Assembly: GCA_964527585.1 (NCBI GenBank)
Contig: CAZGPE010000007.1
Span: 1 to 64,000, forward strand
Direction: 5' to 3'
Source of the DNA: Fimenecus sp964527585
Lineage (GTDB): Bacteria; Bacillota; Clostridia; Oscillospirales; Acutalibacteraceae
DNA length: 64,000 nucleotides
Shown piece by piece: positions 43,523-51,721 of the stretch. The position numbers were made by a program, and so were the translations under genes. Position 1 is the stretch's first letter, and each line of letters starts with the position of its first letter. The notes under the pieces are model-generated. The model was not told where the DNA came from, did not search any database, and saw only the letters and a list, made by a program, of their open reading frames with translations.

Positions 43523-45013
43523 TTAGCCTTTTTTATTTGACCTTGAACCGTTATTGGAACTCGAAGAGTAGCCGTAACCATATCCATAACCGTAGCCTTT
43601 ACCGTAGCCGTAACCTTTTTTACCGTAAAAAGCAGGTTTACCGAATCCGTTTTCGGAATTGTTGAAAATGCATCCGATAATTTCGGTTCCGGAGTTTTCG
43701 ACATTTTCTACAGCCCGTTTAATTCTTCTTGCCGAAGCGACATCCTGTCTGACAACAAGAAGAATAGCGTCTGCATAGCCGGCAAGAATAGAAGCGTCCG
43801 CAAGAATTCCGCAAGGTGCCGTATCAATAATTACATAATCGAACTCTTTCTTTGCAGTCTCGATAATTTCTTCCATCTTGGGTGAAGAAAGAATTTCGGA
43901 AGAGTTTTCCACCGCCTTACCGGAAACCAATACAAACAACTGATATTTTTCGGAATATTTAATCGACTCTTTAAGCGTCTTTTTACCGGCGATTATTCCG
44001 CAAATTCCTTCATCTTCGGTAGCTGCAAAACCAAGTGTTTTTGCAACTGAGGGCTTACGCAAATCGGCATCAATAAGCAAAACGGATTTTCCGTTTTGAG
44101 CAAGTGAGAGCGCAAGGTTTGTTGCACTTGTTGTCTTACCTTCGTTAGCAAGCGTACTTGAAACAACGATTGTTTTATATCCCTGCTTCGTGGATGCGTG
44201 CTCGATTTTTGTTCTGATAAGTTTATATGACTCAATAAACGAGAATCCTGTTTTCTTATCGGTAATAAGAAGACCCTGCTTATCGTTTTTAACTTTTTTG
44301 TTTACCTTGCTGATGCTTCCGAGACTCTTCATACCGAGTTTCGAACTTATTTCATCGCTGTTTTTAATCGTATCTTTGAATATTACCGAAGCAATTATAA
44401 ACAGACACGCAAGTGCCGCCCCGACAACAAATCCGAGTAACGAATAAACTAACTGATCGTTGTTGGCATTAGGCTGTTGAGGAAGAAGCGGCGGGTCAAT
44501 AACCGCAAGAGCGGTGTTCGGGAACGCTTTTTCGATTGCATCGGAATAACAGTTAACATAAGCCTGAGCAATTGCATAAGAAACCTTGGGATCAGTTGTT
44601 GTAACCGTAAGATAAATTATAGATGTATCCTCAATCGAATTTACCGAGATAAAATCTTTAATTTGCGAAGGTGTAACCTGATAACCGCAAGTGTTGGCTA
44701 CATTTGTGGCGAGTTCGGTAGTTGTAAAAACATACTTAAAACTTTCCGCAAGCGAAACGGATGCGTTAATATCCGAAGCAGACTGTCCGGCAACCGTAAT
44801 TGCGGATGATTTGTTGCTTGCGATAAACATAATCTGCGACGAATATTTATTTACATAGGTAACTTTTGCAACCGTAAATCCCAAAAGAGAAACAACAACA
44901 GCGGAAATTACGATAATCCACCATTTGTCCAAAAGTTTTTTAAGATAAATCAATACTGTATCCAGACTCATTCCGTCTTCGTACTGTTTTTTCGTCTCCG
45001 AATTATAACTCAT
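43523..45013 (-). CDS. Polysaccharide co-polymerase / BY-type tyrosine autokinase
   Basis: A 496-residue fusion of a Wzz-type chain-length domain and a CpsD-type bacterial tyrosine kinase. Two membrane helices (about 32-52 and 185-210) enclose the extracellular Wzz part; the cytoplasmic kinase has Walker A SSTLANEGKTTSATN, Walker A' LLIDADLRKPS and Walker B YVIIDTAPCGI. The C-terminal tail holds a cluster of about nine tyrosines in a Gly-Tyr repeat, the autophosphorylation site. In most Firmicutes the two parts are separate proteins, but fused forms are known. No glycosyltransferase or flippase genes lie beside it in this window. Confidence 0.93.
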   Translation of the reverse strand: MSYNSETKKQYEDGMSLDTVLIYLKKLLDKWWIIVISAVVVSLLGFTVAKVTYVNKYSSQIMFIASNKSSAITVAGQSASDINASVSLAESFKYVFTTTELATNVANTCGYQVTPSQIKDFISVNSIEDTSIIYLTVTTTDPKVSYAIAQAYVNCYSDAIEKAFPNTALAVIDPPLLPQQPNANNDQLVYSLLGFVVGAALACLFIIASVIFKDTIKNSDEISSKLGMKSLGSISKVNKKVKNDKQGLLITDKKTGFSFIESYKLIRTKIEHASTKQGYKTIVVSSTLANEGKTTSATNLALSLAQNGKSVLLIDADLRKPSVAKTLGFAATEDEGICGIIAGKKTLKESIKYSEKYQLFVLVSGKAVENSSEILSSPKMEEIIETAKKEFDYVIIDTAPCGILADASILAGYADAILLVVRQDVASARRIKRAVENVENSGTEIIGCIFNNSENGFGKPAFYGKKGYGYGKGYGYGYGYGYSSSSNNGSRSNKKG

Positions 45014-45060
45014 ATCTTTCTCCTCACATGAAAAATATCTTACAGAAATAATACTTACTG

Positions 45061-45089
45061 ATTATAACAGATAAAAATTTATTACACAA
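45061..45089 (-). promoter_or_regulatory. Sigma-A promoter of the tyrosine kinase gene
   Basis: Minus strand TTGTGT (45084-45089), a 17-nt spacer and TATAAT (45061-45066). Confidence 0.75.
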
Positions 45090-45103
45090 CCGAAAAATCC
45101 AAT

Positions 45104-46774
45104 TTACCTTAAATTTTTTACACTGATTTTTCTTTCTGCGATTTTCAACTCTTTATTGCATATTTCATACGCTGCGCTTTTATGCGAAATTATGATACAG
45201 GTTTTGTCTTTAAGTTCTCTGATATTCGAAAGAACTTTCTTTTCGGTTTCTTCGTCGAGCGCCGATGTCGCTTCATCCAAGAGTAAAACGGGAGCCGAAG
45301 TAAGTATCGCTCTGGCGATAGCAAGGCGCTGTATCTGACCTTCCGAAAGCCCGTGTCCGTTTTCAAGAAGTACCGTATCCAGTCCGTCGGGCAAACTGTT
45401 GATAAATTCATCTGCGCAGCTTATTTTTGCCGCCTGCATGACCTCTGTGTCGCTTGCGTTTTCGTTGACGAAGCGTATATTGTCTCTGACTGTTCCGCTG
45501 AAAAGCATATTCCCCTGCGGAACATAAGCAAACAAACTGCGCATATATTTGTCAATTTGATATTCGCCGTCGGAACATTTAATAAAAATTCTTCCTTTAT
45601 CCGCCGGAATAACTCCTACAAGCAATTTGAAAAGTGTGCTTTTACCGATACCGGAAATGCCGGAAATAACGGTAAAATCTCCTTTTTCAACCGAAAAAGT
45701 TCCCTCTTCGATAACAGGCTCTTTGCCGTATCCGAAGGATACCGATTCAAATTCAACCGACTGCATATTTTCATATATTTTTTCGGTATCTATATCCTTA
45801 CTGTTAAGGCTCTTACTTGCGCTGAGATTTTCTATTTCGAGTATTCTTTCCGCCGATGCTATCATCGCATAATACTGAGGAACAACTCCCGAAAGAGTTG
45901 TGAACGGTGTTTGAACCTGACCGACAAGTTGCATAATTGCGGTAAGTGTGCCGAAAGAAATGCTTCCCGTACAGAGTTTCACTCCGCTCCAAACCAGTCC
46001 GAATAAATATCCGAATGAAAACATAGCCGAAAATCCGAGATTTGCGAAAACAGACCATCTGTTTTTCTTAACCTTTGCTTTATAATTTTCCTGCTGTAAC
46101 GCTTCGGATTTGCGCAATATTTTTTGACCGACATTAAAGATTTTGATAACAAGAATACTCTCGATTGATTCCTGCATAAACGAACGCACATCCGAATCCG
46201 TTTCCTGTACGGCTTTATGTAATTTTTTCATCGAGTTTCTGAAAAGCCTTGTAAAAACAAAAAGAACAAACCCCGCCAGTAAAAATAAAACGGCGAACCA
46301 TTTATCGAGCATAAACAGAACGGTAAATGCGCAAACAAGCCTTGTAACGATTCCGACAACGCACGGTACGATCGTGGTTACCGCTTGGCTGACAACCGTT
46401 ATATCGCTTGTCAGTCTTGTCATAAGTTCTCCGGAATGGTGCAGGCTTATTTTAAGATAATCTTTTTTCAGTATGTTAGAAAAAAGTTCGGTTTTGTATT
46501 TTATTTCGAGTTTTCCCGCAACTCTGACTTCAAGAGCTTTTGAGCCGAGTTTTAAGGCGATTTGCAAAATTATGACAGCAAGAAGTATAACGGCGTTTTT
46601 CAGCAACTCATTCATATCGCCTTTTTGTGCGCAGTCGATAATCAGTTTTGCAAACACGGCAAGTGAAACACCGCACACCGAATAAAAGGCGTCGACAATT
46701 GAGAGCAACACCAATTTGGGCAACTCTTTTGCCGAGTTGCGTTTTATCCAGTTTAATGCGGAAGAATTCTTCAT
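45104..46774 (-). CDS. ABC transporter, permease-ATPase half (peptide/drug exporter type)
   Basis: A 556-residue half transporter: an N-terminal ABC membrane domain (six helices, about 1-310) and an ATPase with Walker A SGISGIGKSTLF, signature LSEGQIQRLAIARA and Walker B VLLLDEATSALDEET. No N-terminal C39 protease domain is present. It overlaps the S24/S26 peptidase gene by 4 nt and is last in the four-gene operon. In RiPP clusters such half-transporters export the mature peptide, which is the likely role here by context; a general exporter is the alternative. Confidence 0.92.
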   Translation of the reverse strand: MKNSSALNWIKRNSAKELPKLVLLSIVDAFYSVCGVSLAVFAKLIIDCAQKGDMNELLKNAVILLAVIILQIALKLGSKALEVRVAGKLEIKYKTELFSNILKKDYLKISLHHSGELMTRLTSDITVVSQAVTTIVPCVVGIVTRLVCAFTVLFMLDKWFAVLFLLAGFVLFVFTRLFRNSMKKLHKAVQETDSDVRSFMQESIESILVIKIFNVGQKILRKSEALQQENYKAKVKKNRWSVFANLGFSAMFSFGYLFGLVWSGVKLCTGSISFGTLTAIMQLVGQVQTPFTTLSGVVPQYYAMIASAERILEIENLSASKSLNSKDIDTEKIYENMQSVEFESVSFGYGKEPVIEEGTFSVEKGDFTVISGISGIGKSTLFKLLVGVIPADKGRIFIKCSDGEYQIDKYMRSLFAYVPQGNMLFSGTVRDNIRFVNENASDTEVMQAAKISCADEFINSLPDGLDTVLLENGHGLSEGQIQRLAIARAILTSAPVLLLDEATSALDEETEKKVLSNIRELKDKTCIIISHKSAAYEICNKELKIAERKISVKNLR

Positions 46775-47217
46775 TTTTTTAACTTCCCTCTGATTTTAAC
46801 AATATATTTTCTGACGGGGAAAAGTGCATACCAAATTCGGCAGTAAAGCTTATATTTGAAACTTTCCGTCGAAAAGGTTTTACCGTTTCGTTCGATTTCG
46901 CAAACAACACCGATTATCTGTTCGTGCGTTATTCCGTCTTCTTTCACCCATTGATTATCCCCGCACATTGTATAAAAACAACCGTTAACGGCGATTATTC
47001 TGTGCAAAACAAAAGTCCCGTCGGAGCGTCTGTAAAGCGGTATATCATGCTTTTTTAGGCGATTTTCGGCTTTTTTAAGTACAACCTTATCACGCCCCCA
47101 TACAAGTAACGGAAGCATACTCGTTCCCGTAATTCCGATTTTCACCGTACCGCCCGAAGCAAGTTTTTCTTCGACTGTCGGCATAATCTCTTCGAGTTTG
47201 ATTTTTTTCTTTTCCAC
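46771..47217 (-). CDS. S24/S26-type peptidase (signal-peptidase-like)
   Basis: A 148-residue protein with the S24/S26 serine protease fold. The serine is in GITGTSMLPLLVWGRD, and the second catalytic position is in FVLHRIIAVNG, where the His-Arg pair matches the SipW/ER-type signal peptidases in which histidine replaces lysine. FYTMCGDNQWVKEDG is the conserved GDN box. No membrane helix of the usual kind is seen at the N-terminus. It is coupled to pqqD-like (2 nt gap) and to the ABC gene (4-nt overlap), so it may cut the leader of a small peptide. Substrate not proven. Confidence 0.85.
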   Translation of the reverse strand: MEKKKIKLEEIMPTVEEKLASGGTVKIGITGTSMLPLLVWGRDKVVLKKAENRLKKHDIPLYRRSDGTFVLHRIIAVNGCFYTMCGDNQWVKEDGITHEQIIGVVCEIERNGKTFSTESFKYKLYCRIWYALFPVRKYIVKIRGKLKK

Positions 47218-47219
47218 GG

Positions 47220-47486
47220 TTATTCCTCAAGCAAATTGTTTGATTTGAGTTTTTCGATATAGCGGTCGATGTCTGCGCTTGCGGTTTCACGGTCGATTTC
47301 ATATTCGTTCAAAACAGCGGTTAAAATTTCGTCTTTTTCCGCACCGTTTTCAAGCATTTTCCAAACAAAAGCGCCGACGCCGTTCAAAGTCATAATTCCC
47401 GCAAACGACATTTGTTCATCACCGAGCGGAACAACAATGCTGCTTCCGGCGATTTCCCTTAAAATATATCCGTTTTTAATTTTCAT
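47220..47486 (-). CDS. PqqD-family peptide recognition protein (RRE)
   Basis: An 88-residue protein of the PqqD family, a winged-helix that binds the leader of ribosomal peptides and presents it to modifying enzymes. The N-terminal strands YILREIAGSSIVVPLGD, then the LNGVGAFVWKML helix, and the C-terminal DIDRYIEKLKSNNLLEE match the family pattern at the usual length. It starts 3 nt after the HPr-kinase-like gene. Its presence is the main reason for reading the operon as a RiPP system. Confidence 0.9.
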   Translation of the reverse strand: MKIKNGYILREIAGSSIVVPLGDEQMSFAGIMTLNGVGAFVWKMLENGAEKDEILTAVLNEYEIDRETASADIDRYIEKLKSNNLLEE

Positions 47487-47489
47487 CAG

Positions 47490-48197
47490 TCATTCTCCGT
47501 TATTCATACCGAGATATGCGGTCATAACCGCATCTTCGGAAATATTGCATTTTAATTTGTATATCGGAATGTTTTTCAGCACTCCGTCAAGAACCGTCAG
47601 TAATTTATCCATTGTTTTTTCGCTCACCGGATGAATTGTCTGCGCTAAAAACAGCGGTATTGCACACGCAGGGTCGATTTTTCGGATACTGTTTTCTTCG
47701 CCCCGTTCGAGAAATGCGATTGCCTTAATCGGAACCGCAAGATTTGTGCTTTCGTCGTTTTTTCCGCTGAAAGGAGTACCGCAAGCGTAAAACTTCCCGT
47801 CTATACAGCGAATTGCCGGCTTGTCGTCATTTATCATTTTTACATCGGGAAATTTTTCCATCCATAAATGAGTGTGTGTCGATTTTCCCGTACCGCTTCT
47901 TGCGGAAAACAAATATGCATATCCGTCTTTTTCAATACACGAAGCGTGAAGCAAAATGCCGTTATAATCAAGCAGTTTATAGTAAAACGCTTCGCCCATA
48001 TAAGCATAAAAGCACTCGTCTTTTGTCATATGCGGAAAAAGTTTCAGTTTGCTTTCAAGCGCATCTTGAGGAAAATTAACGGTAAAATCAGCCTGTTGAG
48101 TCTGATCATCACAAAGATAGGCACGGGAGCGTTCGTAAAGCAAACCGTCGGGACAGTCCATATTAACTTTAAGTCCGGCTATATCGAACAGTTCCAT
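47490..48197 (-). CDS. HPr-kinase/PEPCK-like ATPase of RiPP cassettes
   Basis: A 235-residue protein of the HprK/ScmC-like group. The ATP-binding P-loop is FSARSGTGKSTHTHLWME (near residue 100), followed by MINDDKPAIRC, with the conserved acidic pair, and GTPFSGKND. Proteins like this sit beside PqqD-type proteins in several peptide-maturation clusters (SynChlorMet cassettes, some lasso-peptide clusters), where they phosphorylate a peptide or help processing. The start is ATG 48197 after GGGGGTG; a TTG-started longer frame to 48269 is less likely. First gene of the four-gene operon. Confidence 0.85.
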   Translation of the reverse strand: MELFDIAGLKVNMDCPDGLLYERSRAYLCDDQTQQADFTVNFPQDALESKLKLFPHMTKDECFYAYMGEAFYYKLLDYNGILLHASCIEKDGYAYLFSARSGTGKSTHTHLWMEKFPDVKMINDDKPAIRCIDGKFYACGTPFSGKNDESTNLAVPIKAIAFLERGEENSIRKIDPACAIPLFLAQTIHPVSEKTMDKLLTVLDGVLKNIPIYKLKCNISEDAVMTAYLGMNNGE

Positions 48198-48271
48198 TTG
48201 TATACACCCCCATTGTATTCCAGTCTTTATTTTAACATTATTTTCCCGTTTTGTATAGGATTTTTTCAAAG

Positions 48272-48415
48272 TTAACTACGATGCGAAGTGTTATCTGTAA
48301 ATTCGGTAATTTCCGTGCGGTTAAAAACCGTCATTTCGGCAAGCGACAGTGTTACGGTATCTTCATAATAATAAGGTGTTACGCTGACCGACGGAGCGAA
48401 ATATTGCTTTTTTAT
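48272..48415 (-). CDS. Candidate RiPP precursor ORF with ATA at the start position
   Basis: A 47-codon open frame directly upstream (74 nt) of the HPr-kinase-like gene on the same strand. Its beginning, read from ATA at 48415, has K-K-Q-Y-F-A-P-S-V-S-V at residues 2-11 and Y-Y-Y-E-D-T-V-T-L-S at 15-24. This lines up with the 40-residue peptide at 49178-49300 (Q-Y-x-A-P, V-x-V, E-D, T-x-S). GGGGTG lies 6 nt upstream of the ATA and a TATAAT hexamer 12 nt before that, so the only missing piece is a standard start codon. It is either started from a rare ATA codon, a decayed gene, or a sequence error. Function as a substrate of the operon is inferred. Confidence 0.5.
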   Translation of the reverse strand: MKKQYFAPSVSVTPYYYEDTVTLSLAEMTVFNRTEITEFTDNTSHRS

Positions 48416-48504
48416 TTTATCACCCCGATAATATTATATTCGTTAAGCAAATCCGTGTTATCACAAAAAATGCATATTGTACCCGTGAATTTGTGGCTGC
48501 AATG

Positions 48505-49060
48505 ACAACGGGCGGCGAAACGCCGCCCCTACGGGTAGGAATATTGTTTTTTATTTTGAGAATAACGGTAATTCGATTAAAAATAAATTATGAAATAATC
48601 GGGATATGATATTTATGTAAAAATAAAATTTGCGGTGCAAATAAATTTCGTAGGGGGCGGCGTTCCGCCGCCCGCAGTTGTATTTCCTATCCCAATCCCC
48701 CAAAAGATCCGTTTCGTAGGGGCGGCGTTCCGCCGCCCGCATTTACCGATACATCATATTATCGGGTTATCGGAAATTATATTTTTTTGGGTTAACCGAT
48801 AAATATATCTAATTACATATAAAATCCCGTTTCATAAAATAACCGCACATAAAAATTGCGGTTGACGGAAACGGGAATTTTTATTTTACTTTCTGCATTT
48901 CTCACGGGCGGCGAAACGCCGCCGATACGGGTGTGTTGTAACCCGTGGAATTTGATGTTGCAACGACAACGGGCGGCGAAACGCCGCCCCTACGAGTGTG
49001 ATGTACCCCGTGAATTTGTGGCTGCAATGACAACGGGCGGCGAAACGCCGCCCCTACGGG
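48505..49060. repeat. GC-rich palindromic repeat cassette 1
   Basis: Six copies of a 19-bp palindrome: GGGCGGCGAAACGCCGCCC type at 48510, 48906 (last base changed), 48971 and 49035; reverse-oriented GGGCGGCGTTCCGCCGCCC at 48655 and 48720. The flanks (CCGTAGG outward) are also shared. Neighbouring same-orientation copies lie 64-65 bp apart. The spacer has ATTATCGGGTTATCGG and GACGGAAACGGGA, both also found in cassette 2. No protein is encoded; short open frames here are repeat artefacts. Confidence 0.9.
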
Positions 49061-49110
49061 TATGATGTAATCCATGATTTTGATGTTGTAATGACGCATA
49101 AAAGAAAAAA

Positions 49111-49132
49111 GCAGAGGAATTTCTTCCTCTGC
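49111..49132 (-). terminator. Terminator after the 40-residue peptide gene
   Basis: GCAGAGGAA-TTTC-TTCCTCTGC followed on the minus strand by TTTTTTCTTTT. Confidence 0.85.
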
Positions 49133-49177
49133 CTTTGATTTTATGTTAGTTTGCCCTATTTTTCGGACGCCCGTATA

Positions 49178-49300
49178 TTATACTTCGATCCAACCGTTAT
49201 CTCCGCCTTCAACCGGGTTTGAGCCGACTGAAATAGTGATAACATCTTCAACTTCATAAACCGAAACGTCGAAATCAGGTGCACTGTAAATTTGTTTCAT
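49178..49300 (-). CDS. 40-residue peptide, candidate RiPP precursor
   Basis: Too short for automatic gene callers, but well supported: GAGAGGAG lies 8 nt before the ATG and a terminator follows. Residues 1-20 are rich in acidic and aromatic residues (Y5, A7-P8, Y15, E16, E18-D19), then V20-I21-T22-I23-S24, a border that often separates leader and core. The C-terminal part has G26, N28-P29, G32-G33-D34-N35-G36 and W37. No cysteines. It starts 55 nt after the secreted-protein gene at 49356, probably in its transcript. Similar short peptides with a Y-x-x-P and ED(V/I)IT-x-S pattern are, from memory, common and undescribed in clostridial gut bacteria. Confidence 0.72.
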   Translation of the reverse strand: MKQIYSAPDFDVSVYEVEDVITISVGSNPVEGGDNGWIEV

Positions 49301-49355
49301 CAAATTTTCTCCTCTCAAAATAGTATTGTAATCAAATTAAATAACGCTTCGGTTA

Positions 49356-50534
49356 TTATGCATTGTAAGGAAATGCAGCAAGGTAATTTGATACAATAGT
49401 AGTATAATTTGTGGAGAGAGCAGCTGTTCCAGCGGTCTCGTAGAAGATTGTCTGAGCAGCGCCGTTGGCATCAACATATTTAACAAAGCCCATATATGTG
49501 ATGTCGTTAGCGAGCGTTGAATGTTTAAGTTTAATAATTGCGCCGAATGTAGCGTCAGCTGTGTCAGATGCCTTGCTGATGTAATCTGTTTCAGCAGCAG
49601 CATAATCGTCAGCGGGTGTGCCTGCAACTACTGCCTTAGCAGTATCAGCACTGAATGTGCCGGCACCCTTATATGCAACGATACCTACACTTGTGATGTA
49701 GCTTGCAGAAGCGCCTGTGGTTGCAGTGTTAGCAAAGTAAGCGTCCCAATCAGCGTCTGTAATTGTAGAAATTACTCTGAAGCTGAATTCGTCGTCAACA
49801 GATGTTGCACTAACGGGAGTCATCTTAACCTGAGCCTTTGATTTTGCAACTGAGGGACCCTGAGGCATATTAGCCATGATGTTTGCCTTTGAAGCATCAA
49901 AGCTTGAAACATATCCGGGTGTATTCGTTCCATCTGTCTTCTTAATTGTTTGCTGTGAGTTATATGCATCACAAATCTTAATGTTCTTGTTGCCGGAAGC
50001 AAGTGCTGCGGCATCGCCAGTAACATCAAACTCGAATGTCATCTGAGCAACAGAAACACCGTTAGCATCTTCTGTTACCGAATAGCCCCATTTATTTGTT
50101 TGACCCAAGCTGGCATCGGAAAGAATCTGCTGCATAACACCACTGTTATACAGAGCTTTTTCATCGTCATCCATTGTTGAAGCTTTCATAACAGCAGCAG
50201 CATAGTTTGCATTGATATTCGGCTTTGTGCCATCTTTTGCATAGCCAGCCAAGTCGCCTATAAATGCTCTTGAATCAAGATCGGGTGTATAAACACTCGA
50301 GTCATAAAGAAGGCAAATCTTCATATCACTCATAAGCTGACTAAAATCAGCCATTTCGAAATAAAGAGTTACTTTTACAGTAGCGCCCGGAACGATTTGA
50401 CTCTCGGTTTTATCCGATACCAAAATCATACCGAATTCTTTACCTTCAGTAAGAGCAAAAGCATTTACTGCAAATACGCTAAAAAGCATCACAACAACAA
50501 GAGCAAGACTCAAAATCTTTTTCATTTTAAGCAT
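49356..50534 (-). CDS. Secreted protein with possible cohesin-like domain
   Basis: A 392-residue exported protein. Signal peptide MLKMKKILSLALVVVMLFSV...AFA (about 1-27). Residues ~30-120 (SQIVPGATVKVTLYFEM and ICLLYDSSVYTPD) resemble the first strands of a cohesin or related carbohydrate-binding jelly-roll domain. The C-terminal half is Ala/Thr/Asp rich and of unknown type; no dockerin is present. GAGGAG lies 8 nt before ATG 50534. It starts 39 nt after the cohesin-dockerin gene and is probably co-transcribed with it, with the 40-residue peptide following. Confidence 0.72.
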   Translation of the reverse strand: MLKMKKILSLALVVVMLFSVFAVNAFALTEGKEFGMILVSDKTESQIVPGATVKVTLYFEMADFSQLMSDMKICLLYDSSVYTPDLDSRAFIGDLAGYAKDGTKPNINANYAAAVMKASTMDDDEKALYNSGVMQQILSDASLGQTNKWGYSVTEDANGVSVAQMTFEFDVTGDAAALASGNKNIKICDAYNSQQTIKKTDGTNTPGYVSSFDASKANIMANMPQGPSVAKSKAQVKMTPVSATSVDDEFSFRVISTITDADWDAYFANTATTGASASYITSVGIVAYKGAGTFSADTAKAVVAGTPADDYAAAETDYISKASDTADATFGAIIKLKHSTLANDITYMGFVKYVDANGAAQTIFYETAGTAALSTNYTTIVSNYLAAFPYNA

Positions 50535-50573
50535 AAATTAATCTCCTCTTTGTTTTGGTTTATTGCTTATAAA

Positions 50574-51662
50574 TTACCAAGCTCCGTTAAAAGCTTCAGC
50601 CATTTCAGCCTGTGAGGGAAGTGTAGCAACCCAAGCATCGTGTGCTTCAATGTCGCCGGCATCCGAACCGTCTACACTACCGTCGCCGTTAACATCAGCA
50701 GAGTAATAAGCTGCTGTATCTTCATCAATTGTAGCAACCCAAGCATCGTGTGCCTCAACATCACCGGCATCCGAACCGTCTACACTACCGTCGCCGTTAA
50801 CATCGCCGAAATAAATAAATACATAAGTTGCAACAGTTTCACCCGAAGCATTTTTAAGAAGGATAGTTGCGCCTGTTGAATAGTTACCTTCAGCATTTTC
50901 AACTACTTCTATTGAACCGAGTTCTGTTGTAACATAATCTTCAATTGCTTCACCCTCAAGGGTGTCAATTCCGAATACACAACCGTCATAATCAGTTGTG
51001 CAAAGATCGTCTCTGATAACTGTGCCGTAATCTTCACCTGTTTCGGTGAGGATAAGTTTAACTTCACCGACAGCTTTATACGAAACAGTTGCGGCAACTC
51101 TGTTAAGAGTCTGGCCGATTGCAGTAAGTTCAGCGGTTTTAACATTAGCGCTGTCAAAAGAACCGCAGTAGAATTTACCGCTCTGATTTGACGCAGTTTT
51201 CTGGTCATTTGCGATTGAGATAGTGCCTGTTCCGGTTGAAGCGATTGCTTTCAACTTGAAGCTGAACACTGTCAATGTTGCTCCGTTAAGGTTAGGAGCG
51301 GAAACCGAACCGCTTGTCGAAGGAGTGAGTGCAACTGTAACTTTACCTGTTGCTGTCTGAACGGCAGACTTGGTAGCGTTAGCGCCGTAAATGTTTTCAA
51401 CCGTAACGGAATCCGCTACAAGTTCAAACAACGACGAGTCATACTCAATCGGGAGCGACATAGGTCCAGCGTAGAAATCTTCCGAAGCGGATGCTTTAAC
51501 GGTGATTGTAATTACATCGTCCTTTGAAACTTCAGAAGCTGAAGAAACAACGGTAAATGTAGCGGTCGGAGTAGTTGTTGCGGCGAAAGCGCCAACGGTC
51601 AACATACTTAAAACCATTACAACAGCTAAAGCAAGGCTAAGGATTTTCTTAGACTTAACCAT
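50574..51662 (-). CDS. Secreted cohesin-dockerin protein
   Basis: A 362-residue exported protein. Signal peptide with AFAA (about 1-26). A cohesin-like domain follows (residues ~30-165; SKDDVITITVKA near the start, then AGPMSLPIEYDSSLFELV and LNGATLTVFSFKLKAI later). The C-terminal ~75 residues form a type I dockerin: two nearly identical repeats, each DVNGDGSVDGSDAGD then AHDAWVA, with calcium ligands at D1, N3, D5, S7 and D12 positions. Cohesin plus dockerin in one protein suggests an adaptor scaffoldin. Start at 51662 after AAGGAGG. Own promoter. Confidence 0.88.
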   Translation of the reverse strand: MVKSKKILSLALAVVMVLSMLTVGAFAATTTPTATFTVVSSASEVSKDDVITITVKASASEDFYAGPMSLPIEYDSSLFELVADSVTVENIYGANATKSAVQTATGKVTVALTPSTSGSVSAPNLNGATLTVFSFKLKAIASTGTGTISIANDQKTASNQSGKFYCGSFDSANVKTAELTAIGQTLNRVAATVSYKAVGEVKLILTETGEDYGTVIRDDLCTTDYDGCVFGIDTLEGEAIEDYVTTELGSIEVVENAEGNYSTGATILLKNASGETVATYVFIYFGDVNGDGSVDGSDAGDVEAHDAWVATIDEDTAAYYSADVNGDGSVDGSDAGDIEAHDAWVATLPSQAEMAEAFNGAW

Positions 51663-51692
51663 TATTAGCCTCCTTATTCTATTTTCCCAATA

Positions 51693-51721
51693 AATATACA
51701 CTTAATCTAAAAAAATGTCAA
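51693..51721 (-). promoter_or_regulatory. Sigma-A promoter of the cohesin-dockerin operon
   Basis: Minus strand TTGACA (51716-51721), a 17-nt spacer and TATATT (51693-51698), 30 nt before the ATG. Confidence 0.85.

Noticed and set aside
48510..49053. CRISPR array
   Set aside because: The repeats are palindromic, 19 bp, in both orientations, and the 'spacers' are themselves similar to one another; no cas genes nearby.
45104..49300. A classical lasso-peptide or lanthipeptide cluster
   Set aside because: No asparagine-synthetase-like cyclase, transglutaminase-type B2 protease, LanB/LanM or cysteine-containing core peptide was found.
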